From Paraburkholderia sp. PREW-6R (GTDB lineage: Bacteria > Pseudomonadota > Gammaproteobacteria > Burkholderiales > Burkholderiaceae): a DNA stretch of 64,000 nucleotides. Made by a program: the position numbers and the translations under genes. The notes beneath the pieces are model-generated. The model saw only the letters and a list, made by a program, of their open reading frames with translations, was not told the DNA's origin and did no database searches. Positions 8,869 through 18,348 of this stretch are shown in pieces. The stretch is from the NCBI RefSeq assembly GCF_039621805.1, contig NZ_CP155073.1, positions 3,348,001 to 3,412,000 of the forward strand. The letters run 5' to 3'. Every line of letters starts with the position of its first letter. The stretch's first letter is position 1.

Positions 8869-9756
8869 TTATTTGCCAAATGTCATGTTCAGTCCGGCGA
8901 AAATCGTGAACTTCGGCACGCCGGAGCCCGAATGGGCCACCGAATACTGCGGTTCGATAAACGCGTTGTAGATCGTTGATCCGCCTTTCCAGGCCTTGCC
9001 CGCGCCAAGACCGACGGGAATGTAGTAGCTGCCGCGCTGCAGATCGAACGTCCACGTTCCGGTTGACCGGATGTACCAGCCGCCCGGCAAATTGAAGATG
9101 CCAAACGGCTGAGCCGTCAGCGTTTGCGTCGTGGGCCGCCCACTTTCTCCGGCAAACGAGTGCTGCCACTGCACGAGGCCGCCGATGAGCCGCTCCTTCG
9201 TCGCGCTCACGGCGACAGCAGCAAGACCCGCCTGCCATTTGCCGGTGCCGAGACTTGGGTCGGTAGCCGTCGGCAAAGTGACGAGCGGACCGACGCCGAA
9301 CTGCACGTCGCCCTGCGACAGCAGGAAAATGTCGAACAGATTAAGGTCGCCGAGTCCGGTGTCGTAGCCCCCGTTCGGACTGGGGCGCGTGCTGACCGGC
9401 AGCGTCGCGCGGAAGATCTCGGGCACGCCAATCAGGCTGTTCGGGCCGACCGGAATCGTGGGACGCAGCAATAGATCGTTGGTGTGCGCGCTCGCCCCGA
9501 ACACGCTAGGCGTGTAGTAGTTCTGGACGTTGAACGACGCCGCCAGATTGAGTGGATTGTTGCTCTTGTTGGCGTCGTCTGCGGATGTTTGCACGGGCTG
9601 CGTGGGCGCCGCGCCATCATTCGGCGGGGCCGTGTCACTGTCCGCAGCCGACGCCCACTGCGGCACGCTCAAAGCGAGCACGGTCAGGCTTGCGTGCACG
9701 CAAGCCCTGGTGAGATGCCGCTTGCCCATTTCCAACATTTCAGGATAGCTAATCAT
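8869..9756 (-). CDS. outer-membrane beta-barrel protein (MetA-pathway-like)
   Basis: About 295 residues with a signal peptide (TVLALSVPQWASA) and repeated beta-strand patterns ending in GLNMTFGK, typical of an outer-membrane barrel. It resembles the putative phenol-degradation transporter family, as does the product of 4811-5785. Several ATG codons are possible (9729, 9738, 9756, 9759); I prefer 9756, which has GGAG four bases upstream. The reading frame continues open upstream into a decayed DUF1214 remnant that is not part of this protein. It is the first gene of the DUF1254 group on the minus strand. Confidence 0.65.
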   Translation of the reverse strand: MISYPEMLEMGKRHLTRACVHASLTVLALSVPQWASAADSDTAPPNDGAAPTQPVQTSADDANKSNNPLNLAASFNVQNYYTPSVFGASAHTNDLLLRPTIPVGPNSLIGVPEIFRATLPVSTRPSPNGGYDTGLGDLNLFDIFLLSQGDVQFGVGPLVTLPTATDPSLGTGKWQAGLAAVAVSATKERLIGGLVQWQHSFAGESGRPTTQTLTAQPFGIFNLPGGWYIRSTGTWTFDLQRGSYYIPVGLGAGKAWKGGSTIYNAFIEPQYSVAHSGSGVPKFTIFAGLNMTFGK

Positions 9757-9909
9757 CATGCTCCATGGACCGTGTTTTATACGCTCGTAGCGCGGGGCAG
9801 CGGGCGCCGCGTCCGGGTGCCGGCCCATGCAGCCTGTCGAATCAGCAGGCAGCGAGCGGGCATGCCACGCGGGACGTGGGGTTTCGGGCTTTGGTTCAGT
9901 GTGCCGAGC

Positions 9910-10233
9910 AAGAACCGGCTCTGCGCTTTGAGGCGGAAGGTTAAGGCGCGGGTTGTTGAGGGCGAGCCGCCAGACGTTTCCGACCGGCGACAACTGCTCA
10001 TCTGCAGTGGCGATAGTGTAGCGCGCCCTACTTTTGAGATGATGATCCGATCGACCGGCGTCAGAGTAAAAACAGTTTGTCTCGGCGCACTCATTGACCA
10101 AACTGAAGGATGTGGTCAACGCCGGATCAATACAGTAGTCGGCTCCATGGTGGAGCGCGTTTGCGTCGAACGTAAAGCATGCGCCCGCCCCGTTCGTGGC
10201 CTCGCAACCCGATGCTCGCTTCGATGCGAAGGT
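9910..10233 (-). pseudogene. decayed DUF1214-domain gene fragment
   Basis: Upstream of the outer-membrane gene, and in the same frame, the minus strand encodes a stretch that aligns with the C-terminal domain of the two neighbouring DUF1254/DUF1214 proteins. Examples are ADYCIDPALTTSFSLVNE against TDYYTRTAVAKSNIFVNK, and CFYSDAG...RYTIATADEQLSPVGNVWRLALNN against YFYSDAD...HYAVTFPANQLPPVKGFWSLTLYN. The N-terminal DUF1254 half, signal peptide and plausible start are absent, and the C-terminal end is blurred. It is best read as the remnant of a third copy of the family. Confidence 0.7.
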
Positions 10234-10872
10234 GGGCGCTGCGCTGCGGCGCGACTGCGGCAGAAGCATACGTCGGTAAGCCATTTTCTCGCCTCGTATG
10301 TCTATCCTGGCGCGATCGCCTTCCTTTGCCAGAAGCAAACTGACTCAAAGCATTCGCGTTCGAATTTGAAATGAAAGCCACTTCGGTTCGCACGCGCGTT
10401 CATCCAGCCGGTCGCCTGTCTGGACCGGAAGAATGAAGCGTTGAGCCGCTGCGCGAACAGCCGACTGCTCCCTTGCTCGAATAGTCAGCGAAACTGGCGA
10501 AGCCAGAAAGTCAGGAGGTGAGACACGGTGCTTGCATGGACGCTCCTTGAACCGGAAACAAGAGAGACGCCGCATCGGACGAAGCATGCGGAAGACTGGG
10601 CTTTAAGGGCGATGTAATCGTTTCGGAATACTAGCAAACGAATTCACAGGTCATACAGATAAATTTGTAACACGGTCGACGCGCGAACATGCGACACAAC
10701 GCTGTCATCAGCCAATCATAAATCTGCGCGCGTCTGGGCAATTTCAGTTCGCTGACCTGTTGCGCGACACCGATAGGTTTCATGACAGCCCGGCCGCCCA
10801 ATCACAATGCATATCGAGGACAAGTCGTTGGTACGCCGCAATAATTGCAGACCCGGTCAGACTCGAGCCCGC
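10234..10872. other. intergenic stretch without a recognised gene
   Basis: Some 640 bases between the DUF1214 remnant and the antiporter gene's stop codon. It is more AT-rich around 10610-10740 (runs such as GATAAATTTGTAAC), which could house the promoter of the minus-strand DUF1254 group. I see no convincing open frame, RNA gene or repeat. Confidence 0.5.
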
Positions 10873-11883
10873 TCAACGGCTCAACGTGATTGCCAGATAC
10901 GTTGCGTATAGCGCACCACACGCCAGCAATGCCCACACGGGCACGCCGCGCTCGCGGACGTTGACCCGCAGCCACGCTGCGGCGGCTAGCGTGATGACGA
11001 TGCCGGTCACAACTTCGATACGCGGCGTCCACGGCGTGAGCAGAATGCCGATAGCCGGAAGCAACGTGCCCTGAAACACCATTGCGCCGGTGATGTTGCC
11101 GAACGCCAGCGTGTCCTTGCCGCGACGAATCCACAAGATACTGTTCACCTTTTCCGGCAGCTCGGTGGCAATCGGAATGATCAGCAGCGACAGCAGCAGC
11201 GGCGAGACTCCGAGCGCCTGCGAGACGCCTCGCACTCCGTGTATGAAACCCTCCGCGCCCCACACTAGCAGCGCAACCGCGAGCAACAACTGGAGCGCGA
11301 TGGTCGCAAGCGTGGTCGGCATGCCAAGCCGCGACAGCAGCATCCTGCCCGGCGCTTCGGTACCGTGGCCGGCGTCGACGAGTCCGTTCGATGCGCGAAA
11401 CGTCATCGTCACATAGGTGAGGTAGACGCCGACCAGTGCGACGCTGAACAGCGCGCGCACGACCATTTGCTCGTGCGGCACGTACATTGCCCCCGCGGCA
11501 AGCACGAACGCGCACAGAAAATAGTTGAGGTCGCGTGTGAAGCCGGTGCGCTCGGGCGCGACCCAACCCCTGACGCCGCGCGAGCCGAGAATGGCAAGCG
11601 TCATCAGAAAGGTGGAAAGCGTGGAGAGCATCAGCGGCGCACCAAGAATCGCGCCGACGCCGATTTCCTGATTCACAGCGCTGTCGGTCGTGCCGCCCGC
11701 AATGGCCAGCAGTGGCACGAGCGTCTCGGGTAGCGCAGTGCCGACCGCTGCGAACAGCGAACCCGTGACGCCTTCGGAAATGCTGAGCCGCTCGCCGAGA
11801 TGCTCGAGCGCGTTGGTGAACAGTTCGGCCGCCACAAGGATGACGACCAGCATCACTGCAAGTTCGAACACGAGACCCGTCAT
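10873..11883 (-). CDS. sodium/calcium exchanger-type membrane antiporter (CaCA family)
   Basis: A 336-residue integral membrane protein with two homologous halves, each carrying a family alpha-repeat: GSLFAAVGTALPETLVPLLA near residue 45 and LIIPIATELPEKVNSI in the second half. These GTxxPE / ATELPE motifs form the ion pathway of cation/Ca2+ exchangers. About ten hydrophobic segments are visible. I start it at the ATG at 11883 (MTGLVFELAV), where the first transmembrane helix begins; the in-frame extension to 12093 is arginine-rich and not family-like. No obvious operon partner. Ion specificity is not predictable from sequence. Confidence 0.85.
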   Translation of the reverse strand: MTGLVFELAVMLVVILVAAELFTNALEHLGERLSISEGVTGSLFAAVGTALPETLVPLLAIAGGTTDSAVNQEIGVGAILGAPLMLSTLSTFLMTLAILGSRGVRGWVAPERTGFTRDLNYFLCAFVLAAGAMYVPHEQMVVRALFSVALVGVYLTYVTMTFRASNGLVDAGHGTEAPGRMLLSRLGMPTTLATIALQLLLAVALLVWGAEGFIHGVRGVSQALGVSPLLLSLLIIPIATELPEKVNSILWIRRGKDTLAFGNITGAMVFQGTLLPAIGILLTPWTPRIEVVTGIVITLAAAAWLRVNVRERGVPVWALLACGALYATYLAITLSR

Positions 11884-12221
11884 GCGCCGGACCTGACCGA
11901 AGGTGCGAGGCAGTAGCGTGACCGAATGGGACGAAGCGGAGGAACGGGCGGGGCACAACGGCGTTTCACAGGAGAACTCCGAGGTCGGACGCAGGTAACG
12001 AACCATGACGCACCGCAACCCGTCCGACCGGAACGAAGCAGTGCGCCAATGGTCTCGCCAAACCGACCTGGTCGAACGCGCCATGGCCTGCAAGCCAAGT
12101 ATGTTGACGCGCTCTCCTTCAAACAGAAGGAAGGCTACTCCCCAATGACCCGGGGATTTTAACGGCAGGGCCCGCTTTCAACAAGCTTTTGGGGACGGAA
12201 GCGGGCCACGCTGCTCGAAGC

Positions 12222-12743
12222 TTAATTGAAGTGATATTGCAGACCGATCGTCACGCTGTTGTTCACGCGCTTCGTGCCATCGTGATGGCTCGAGTCCGCC
12301 GTCCATTCCAGCGCCGCGCTGATCTGCCTCGCCAGTTTGTACTCGACACCCAGGCCGCCATGCAGCCGATTATCGGGCCAGCTCGACGTGAACCCGAGTC
12401 GGGCATAGGGCATGAACTGAATGAGCGGCATGCCGAGTTTCGCGTCGATGCCGCCGTCCTTGAAAGTGGTCGAGCCGTGGTGAAAATCAGCGAATGCTTC
12501 GGCGCCCACGACGAAGCGGCCGATGTCGAAGTTATAGCCCGCGGTGATGCCCGGAAAGACGGTGGTGTGCGACGCTTTGCTGATCGCGCCGCTTGCGTTC
12601 GATGTGTTGGTGCCAACCTTGAAGCCGACATAAGGACCTGCAAAGTCACTCGGACCGATTTGAGCCTGTGCGGTTTGCGCTTGCGTCAGTGGCGAGAGGA
12701 TCGAAAATGAGGCGATTAAAATGAAACGAATGAATTTATTCAT
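12222..12743 (-). CDS. small outer-membrane beta-barrel protein
   Basis: A 173-residue protein with a signal peptide (FILIASFSILSPLTQAQ) followed by an eight-strand-type barrel pattern (GPYVGFKVGTN, AGYNFDIGRFVVGAEA, YARLGFTSSW, GLGVEYKLARQISAALEW) and a terminal aromatic LQYHF motif for insertion by the BAM machinery. It resembles the OmpA-like / PF13505 type porin group. The ATG at 12743 has an AGG site upstream; a longer frame starts seven codons earlier. It stands alone between the antiporter and tRNA-Arg. Function beyond outer-membrane location is unknown. Confidence 0.7.
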   Translation of the reverse strand: MNKFIRFILIASFSILSPLTQAQTAQAQIGPSDFAGPYVGFKVGTNTSNASGAISKASHTTVFPGITAGYNFDIGRFVVGAEAFADFHHGSTTFKDGGIDAKLGMPLIQFMPYARLGFTSSWPDNRLHGGLGVEYKLARQISAALEWTADSSHHDGTKRVNNSVTIGLQYHFN

Positions 12744-13122
12744 GACCTGCGGACGTAACGCCATCCTTTCGGATAACTTTTTCGCTGTGTTGACGGTGAA
12801 TTAGGAGCGGCGGGGTGAACTGGGCCGCTTGATCGTATGCCTTGTGCTATGCAATCCGCATAGCCCACGCATGCTAATTACCGGGATGGAATGCAGGCTG
12901 GAGAAGATGCTGCAAACGAATGTGGAAACTTCTTATGTTTTTTTTGAAGGCTGAGAATCAAGAAGATTGATGTTTCCGAGCGGTGTAGCTTAATGAGTGG
13001 GGCGCTGCAAAGATAGGAATGAACCAGGACGCAGAAAAGTGCTCAGGCGTGCCGCTTTTTAATTGAGGCCGCTTAACTGGTCGAATGGAGAGATCGCCGA
13101 CCGCGCCCACTTTCGCGTGGAC
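12744..13122. other. intergenic stretch without a recognised gene
   Basis: About 380 bases upstream of the small barrel gene and downstream of tRNA-Arg. It includes a small inverted repeat (CTATGC-GCATAG near 12848-12864) and a T-run near 12940. I see no gene in it. Confidence 0.5.
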
Positions 13123-13160
13123 AAATAAAAAAGGGCTTAGACGTCTGGTCATAAGCCCTT
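13123..13160 (-). terminator. intrinsic terminator downstream of tRNA-Arg
   Basis: Reading the minus strand, the arms AAGGGCTTA and TAAGCCCTT (13131-13139 and 13152-13160) form a hairpin followed by a T-rich tract. It lies 15 bases beyond the tRNA 3' end. Confidence 0.8.
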
Positions 13161-13175
13161 CTTTTAGAAATCCTT

Positions 13176-13251
13176 TGGCGCGCCCGGCTGGGATCGAACC
13201 AGCAACCCCTGCCTTCGGAGGGCAGTACTCTATCCATTGAGCTACGGGCGC
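13176..13251 (-). tRNA. tRNA-Arg (anticodon CCG)
   Basis: The minus strand folds as a standard cloverleaf: acceptor arms GCGCCCG and CGGGCGC, D arm GCTC...GAGT, anticodon stem CTGCC/GGCAG with loop CTCCGAA (anticodon CCG, reading CGG), and a T arm GCTGG-TTCGATC-CCAGC. The CCA end is encoded (13176-13178). A terminator follows. Confidence 0.95.
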
Positions 13252-13555
13252 TTCAACACGAAAGCGCGGCATCTGAACGGATGCGACGCCAAAGCGAGAC
13301 CGAAAGAATACCCGGTTTCGTCCAAACCGTCCACCGGCGGCCCTGAACGGTGCATTTTCGACGTATTTCGCCCGTTTCTCCGACTATTCCAGCGCGCCAC
13401 TTCGTGATTCGCGATGCGGGTAAACGCCTGCTGAACAGCGCTTTGCCGCGCTCGCCGCCGCCGAAATCTTGCGTCTATAATCGTCCGTGACTGATAAAGA
13501 ACAAGAAGTTGCCGTCACGCTGTACCGCTCACATACACACGGAGACGAGACAAGC
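13252..13555. other. divergent promoter region between tRNA-Arg and cytochrome c
   Basis: About 300 bases that must hold the promoters of the leftward tRNA and the rightward cytochrome gene. The cytochrome frame is open from 13487, but the family-like protein begins at 13556. No other gene is seen. Confidence 0.45.
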
Positions 13556-14467
13556 ATGAGCGAAGCACCCCACGGAGCCCCGATCAAAACCCCCGGGCAG
13601 TTGATCGCCGCAGTCATCGCCGGGTTTGCTGTGCCGATCGTCATCATCGTGCTGTTGGCCGTCTACGTCGACAACTCGACGCGCACCGGCGCCGGCACCG
13701 ACAGTCTGTCGGACGCCGAAGTCACCGCCCGCATCAAGCCGTTGGCCCAGGTCGACATTCGCGACGCCAACGCACCGCGCGTCTACAAAACCGGCGAGGA
13801 AGTGTACAAGGCTGTGTGCTCGGCCTGTCACGCGTCCGGTGCAGCAGGCGCGCCGAAATTCACCAATACCGCCGACTGGGCGCCGCGCATCTCGCAGGGG
13901 TTCGACACGCTCTGGAAAACGGCGCTCGCGGGTAAGGGCGCGATGCCGCCGCGCGGCGGCACGAGCCCTGACGACTACAGCGATTTCGAAATCGCCCGCG
14001 CCGTGGTGTACATGGCGAACAACTCCGGCGCGAGTTTCCCCGAACCGGCCCAGCCGGCGGCGGGCGCGGCAGCGGCGAGTTCTGGCGCAGCCGCCGCACC
14101 GGGTGCGGCAGCGGCCGGCGGCGCATCGGACACCGCCGCGACGCAGGCGGCCGCGGCCATGGCGGCCATGGCAAGCGTGCCGCAAGCCGCCGCGCCGGCA
14201 GCGGGCGGCGCCCAAAGCGCGGACGCATCGCAGGCCGGCAAGGCGCTCTATCAGCAGGTTTGTCAGGCATGTCACGCCGCCGGCGTGCTGAACGCGCCCA
14301 AGTTCGGCGACAAGGAAGCATGGGCGCCGCGTCTGAAAGACCCCATGGACGTGATCTACAACTACGCGCTGCACGGCAAGGGCGCGATGCCCGCGAAAGG
14401 CGGCTCGAATGCGTCGGACGCCGACGTGAAAGCCGCCGTCGACTACATGGTCAGCGCAGCGAAATAA
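13556..14467 (+). CDS. di-heme cytochrome c5-type protein, membrane anchored
   Basis: A 303-residue protein with one N-terminal membrane segment (LIAAVIAGFAVPIVIIVLLA) that anchors two periplasmic cytochrome c domains. Heme-binding motifs are CSACH in the first domain and CQACH in the second, each followed by GAPKF / NAPKF and a distal GKGAMP methionine ligand loop. The domains are joined by a low-complexity Ala/Gly/Pro linker of roughly 60 residues. The ATG at 13556 was chosen because GGAGACGAGA precedes it and the membrane segment follows at a normal distance. Likely role: electron transfer at the inner membrane towards a terminal oxidase. A strong bidirectional terminator follows. Confidence 0.85.
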   Translation: MSEAPHGAPIKTPGQLIAAVIAGFAVPIVIIVLLAVYVDNSTRTGAGTDSLSDAEVTARIKPLAQVDIRDANAPRVYKTGEEVYKAVCSACHASGAAGAPKFTNTADWAPRISQGFDTLWKTALAGKGAMPPRGGTSPDDYSDFEIARAVVYMANNSGASFPEPAQPAAGAAAASSGAAAAPGAAAAGGASDTAATQAAAAMAAMASVPQAAAPAAGGAQSADASQAGKALYQQVCQACHAAGVLNAPKFGDKEAWAPRLKDPMDVIYNYALHGKGAMPAKGGSNASDADVKAAVDYMVSAAK

Positions 14468-14499
14468 AAGCGCACCGCGCGCTGTCGAAAGGCGTAATA

Positions 14500-14538
14500 A
14501 AAACCCTGCCGCGTGCTCACCAGCACGGGCAGGGTTTT
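14500..14538. terminator. bidirectional terminator between cytochrome c and rep
   Basis: A long perfect hairpin: AAAACCCTGCC pairs with GGCAGGGTTTT, and an inner CGTGCT/AGCACG extends the stem around a CACC loop. A- and T-runs at both ends suit convergent genes. Confidence 0.9.
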
Positions 14539-14565
14539 CTAATTCAGCTCGCATCCCGATAAAAC

Positions 14566-16659
14566 TCAAGGCTTCTGCAACAACGCCTTCAGACTCGCCA
14601 GCCGGTCTTTCGGCGACATCGGCGCTTCTTCGGCTGTCGGCGGTGGGGCGTCGTCGAGCAGCATTTCGGGGATGAACCGCGACGGCTCGCACACCACCGT
14701 CTCGCGCGCCCGTTTGCGCTTCTTGCACCAGTTCAGATGCAGACTGCGCTGCGCCCGTGTAATCGCGACGTACATCAGCCTGCGCTCTTCCTCGATGCGC
14801 GCGTCGTCGATCGGCTCGTCGTCGGCGCCGCCGCGATGCGGCATGATGCCTTCCTCGACGCCCACCAGAAACACGTGCGGATACTCCAGACCCTTCGACG
14901 CGTGCACCGTCGAAAGCCGCACGGCGTCCGGATCCTCCTCGCGCCCTTCGAGCATCGACATCAACGCGACCGTCTGGATCAGTCCGAGCAGATTCTTGCC
15001 GGTGTCGCCGAAACCATCGGCGGTGTCGTAGCCGGTCGCTTCGCCCGCGTCCGCCGCACCTTGCGCCTCGGCTTTCGTGCCCTTGCGCTTGAGCCACTCC
15101 ATGAACTCCAGCACGTTCTGCCACTTGGACTGCGCCTGGCGCTCGTCGAACGCGTCGTACAGGTACGCCTCGTAGTGGATCGCGTCCATCAGTTCGTCGA
15201 GCAGCGGACCGGCCGGGTCCTTTTCCGCGCGATCGGTGAGGCGCTGCATGAAGTCGCAGAACACACGCATCGGCTCGATCTGCCGCGGTGACAGGCGTGC
15301 TTCGATCCCGCCCATGTACACCGCCTCGAAGAGCGACACCTTCGCCTGGCCGGCAAACGAGCCGAGCGCTTCGAGCGTGGTATTGCCGACGCCGCGGCGC
15401 GGCGTGGTGATTGCGCGGATGAACGCCGGATCGTCATTCGCATTGGCGATCAGGCGCAGATACGCGCAGATGTCCTTGATCTCGGCCTTGTCGAAAAACG
15501 ACTGACCGCCCGAGAGCACATACGGAATCCGTTCGCGCCGCAGCACCTGTTCGAAGATGCGCGCCTGGAAATTGCCGCGATAGAGGATCGCGTAGTCGCG
15601 GAAATTCGCGCGGCGCTCGAACTTGTGCGCCGACAGGCGAAACACGACCGATTCGGCTTCGTGCTCTTCGTCGTTGCAGCCGGTGACGGTGATGGTGTCG
15701 CCCATCCCGTGTTCGGACCACAGCTTTTTCTCGAACAGCTTCGGGTTGTTGGCGATCACGTTGTTGGCGGCGGTGAGAATGCGCACCGTCGACCGGTAAT
15801 TCTGTTCGAGCTTGATGATGTGCAGCTTCGGAAAATCCTTGCTGAGCTGGCCGAGATTTTCGAGCGTCGCACCGCGCCAGCCGTAAATGGCCTGGTCGTC
15901 GTCACCGACCGCCGTGAACGCGCCGCGCGGGCCGGCCAGCAGCTTGACCAGTTCGTACTGGCACGCGTTGGTGTCCTGATATTCGTCGATCAGCAAATAG
16001 CGCAACCTGTTCTGCCAGCGGTCGCGCACCTGCTCGTTTTTCGCAAAAAGCTCGGCGGGCAGGCGGATCAGATCGTCGAAATCCACCGCCTGATAAGCGT
16101 GCAGCGTGGCCACGTAGTTGCGATAAACGATCGCGGCCTGATGCTCGTCTTCGTTTGCCGCGATCGAGATCGCCTCTTCGGGCATGATGAGGCCATTTTT
16201 CCACAGCGAAATGATCGACTGGATCTTGCGGATAAAGCCCTTGTCCGTCGAGCCGACCTGTTCCTGGATCATGCCGAAGCAGTCGTCGGAATCCATGATC
16301 GAGAACTGCGGCTTCAGCCCGACGTGCTCCGCTTCCTGACGCAAAATCTGTACGCCGAGCGAGTGGAAAGTACACACCGTCAGCTGATTGACGGGCACCT
16401 TGCGGCCTTCCTTGCCCGGCGTCGTGAGCGTCTTGCCTTCGAGCAATTTCCCGACGCGCTCGCGCATTTCCGCCGCGGCTTTGTTCGTGAAGGTGACGGC
16501 GGCGATATGGCGCGGCTCGAAGCCTTTTGCTTCGATCAGATGCGCGATTTTCTGCGTAATCACGCGTGTCTTGCCGCTGCCGGCGCCGGCGAGCACGAGA
16601 CACGGACCGTCGAGATAGCGGACCGCTTCATTTTGAGCGGGGTTCAGGCCTGCGGACAT
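14566..16659 (-). CDS. rep: ATP-dependent DNA helicase Rep
   Basis: A 697-residue superfamily 1A helicase. It has the Walker A motif GAGSGKTR near residue 28, DEYQDTN (motif II), GDDDQAIYGWRGA (motif III), QNYRS (motif IV), and the C-terminal VHASKGLE and VAITRAQ motifs. Alignment from memory favours Rep over UvrD/PcrA: features such as HIAAVTFTNKAA, DYAILYRGN and SGGQSFFDKAEIKD match Rep closely. It unwinds DNA 3'-5' and helps forks pass protein roadblocks. The ATG at 16659 begins the family N-terminus; a longer frame to 16728 is not conserved-looking. It converges with the cytochrome c gene across a shared terminator. Confidence 0.9.
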   Translation of the reverse strand: MSAGLNPAQNEAVRYLDGPCLVLAGAGSGKTRVITQKIAHLIEAKGFEPRHIAAVTFTNKAAAEMRERVGKLLEGKTLTTPGKEGRKVPVNQLTVCTFHSLGVQILRQEAEHVGLKPQFSIMDSDDCFGMIQEQVGSTDKGFIRKIQSIISLWKNGLIMPEEAISIAANEDEHQAAIVYRNYVATLHAYQAVDFDDLIRLPAELFAKNEQVRDRWQNRLRYLLIDEYQDTNACQYELVKLLAGPRGAFTAVGDDDQAIYGWRGATLENLGQLSKDFPKLHIIKLEQNYRSTVRILTAANNVIANNPKLFEKKLWSEHGMGDTITVTGCNDEEHEAESVVFRLSAHKFERRANFRDYAILYRGNFQARIFEQVLRRERIPYVLSGGQSFFDKAEIKDICAYLRLIANANDDPAFIRAITTPRRGVGNTTLEALGSFAGQAKVSLFEAVYMGGIEARLSPRQIEPMRVFCDFMQRLTDRAEKDPAGPLLDELMDAIHYEAYLYDAFDERQAQSKWQNVLEFMEWLKRKGTKAEAQGAADAGEATGYDTADGFGDTGKNLLGLIQTVALMSMLEGREEDPDAVRLSTVHASKGLEYPHVFLVGVEEGIMPHRGGADDEPIDDARIEEERRLMYVAITRAQRSLHLNWCKKRKRARETVVCEPSRFIPEMLLDDAPPPTAEEAPMSPKDRLASLKALLQKP

Positions 16660-17139
16660 CGTTATGGACGGGGAATGCGGTTGAAGGCGGCAGGGCGCGG
16701 CATCGCGACGGCAAGGGCCCTGCGGCATGCTGCGTGGGGCTGCGAGCGGGCGCTAATCTGATGCGACAGGCGTTTCGGCTCGCCTCGCTCTGCCCGGGAG
16801 GAGCGATGTTAACATGGAAAACGCGACGGAAAACACGACGGAAAACGCGATGGAAAGGCAACGGGAAATGCGAAGAAGAGCACGATGGGAATGCCCGGTT
16901 AAACGCTGCGGACTGACACACTGATCAATCCGCCAGTTCGCGAGGCATATAGGGGTACGCCGGCTCGACGCGCTGGATCCGGCACTCAATGGCGAGGCAG
17001 CTTCCCGCGCCGATTACCTATTTGCGTGGGCCGCTTCGCCACCCACCTGACAGACCGTCCTCGCGCCATGCCACAATCACGCTGTAGCGCGCCGCCGCCG
17101 CGGTGGCAAAGCGGCGCGCCGTTTTGCAGGAAGACACGC
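16660..17139. other. intergenic region between rep and the Gfo/Idh/MocA gene
   Basis: About 480 bases with a threefold 12-bp direct repeat (GAAAACGCGACG-like, 16817-16852). The repeat lies within a possible 36-codon open frame at 16806-16916 that has GGGAGG just upstream and a very basic product. I do not call it a gene. Otherwise it holds only promoter space. Confidence 0.4.
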
Positions 17140-18189
17140 ATGTCCGCATCGCTAAAGATTGGATTGATGGGTTACGGTTTTGCTGGCGCCACCTTTCACG
17201 CGCCGGTCATCGAACACAGCGGTCGGGCCACCGTTGCCGCCATTGCAACAGGTCAGCCCGAGCGCGCGCTCGCCGATTATCCGCACACAAAGGTAGTCGC
17301 CGATCTCGACGCGCTGCTGGCGCTCGACGACCTCGACTGCGTCGTGATCGCAACGCCGAACGATACCCATTTCGACCTCGCACGCCGCACGCTGGAGGCG
17401 GGCAAACATGTCGTGGTCGACAAGCCGGTCACGCTGACCGCCGCCGACGCCCACACGCTCGCCAATATCGCGCTCGCTCGCGGCAAGTTGTTCGTGCCGT
17501 TCCACAATCGCCGCTGGGATGGCGATTTTCTCACCGTACGCGATCTGCTCGCGAGTCAGGTGCTGGGCCGCATCACCCAATACGAATCCCATTTCGACCG
17601 TTTCCGTCCTGAAGTGCGTCAGCGCTGGCGTGAAGAGGCGTCGCGCGGCGGCGGCCTGCTGCTCGACCTCGGGCCGCATCTGATCGATCAGGCGCTGGCG
17701 CTGTTCGGCGCACCGCAAACCGTCTCGGCGACGGTGCGCACGCATCGCGACCAGGCCGGCGCGCCTGACTACGTGCATATTCAACTCGGCTACGGCGACT
17801 TCGAAGTCGTGCTGCACGCCAGTGCGTTGACCGCGCTGGTTGCGCCGCGTTTTTCGATTCACGGCACGCGCGGCAGCTATGTGAAGTACGGACTCGATAC
17901 CCAGGAAGATCAGCTCAAAGCCGGCTTGCGTCCGGGCGACGAGGGTTTCGGCGCGGGCAACGAAGCGGGCACGCTGCGTGTGCTGGAAGGCGACCAGGAA
18001 GTGGAGCGCAAGCAGCCGACTCGCCATGGCGACTACACCGGCTTCTATATCGCGTTGGCCGATGCAATCCAGAACGGCGATAAATTCCCGGTCACGCCGC
18101 AAGACGCGGTGGACGTCATGACGATCATCGAACTTGCCGCGCGCAGTTCCGAAGAAGGCGTGCGCCTGCCGTTCGAGCGGATTCGATAA
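17140..18189 (+). CDS. Gfo/Idh/MocA-family NAD(P)-dependent oxidoreductase
   Basis: A 349-residue oxidoreductase with an N-terminal Rossmann motif (GLMGYGFAGATFHAP, residues 8-22), the family signature DKPVTLT around residue 100 carrying the catalytic lysine of the EKP-like motif, and the LLDLGPHLIDQAL segment with the conserved Asp and His near residue 185. It resembles the E. coli YdgJ/YhhX type. The ATG at 17140 has AGGA nine bases upstream; the in-frame extension to 17026 lacks family features. It likely oxidises or reduces a sugar or inositol-like substrate with NAD(P); the substrate is unknown. It stands alone. Confidence 0.85.
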   Translation: MSASLKIGLMGYGFAGATFHAPVIEHSGRATVAAIATGQPERALADYPHTKVVADLDALLALDDLDCVVIATPNDTHFDLARRTLEAGKHVVVDKPVTLTAADAHTLANIALARGKLFVPFHNRRWDGDFLTVRDLLASQVLGRITQYESHFDRFRPEVRQRWREEASRGGGLLLDLGPHLIDQALALFGAPQTVSATVRTHRDQAGAPDYVHIQLGYGDFEVVLHASALTALVAPRFSIHGTRGSYVKYGLDTQEDQLKAGLRPGDEGFGAGNEAGTLRVLEGDQEVERKQPTRHGDYTGFYIALADAIQNGDKFPVTPQDAVDVMTIIELAARSSEEGVRLPFERIR

Positions 18190-18348
18190 CGCGCTTCTGC
18201 ACGGCCCCCGCCGCGGCGCGCCGACCCTACACGTCCGTAAGGAACATAACGTTACAAATAAGCCCGCGCGCGCCGTCAGCGCGCGGGCGAGCCCATGCGT
18301 TCGTATCACCGTAACAGCACAAAACGACAACGACTTCCCGGAGAGTCC

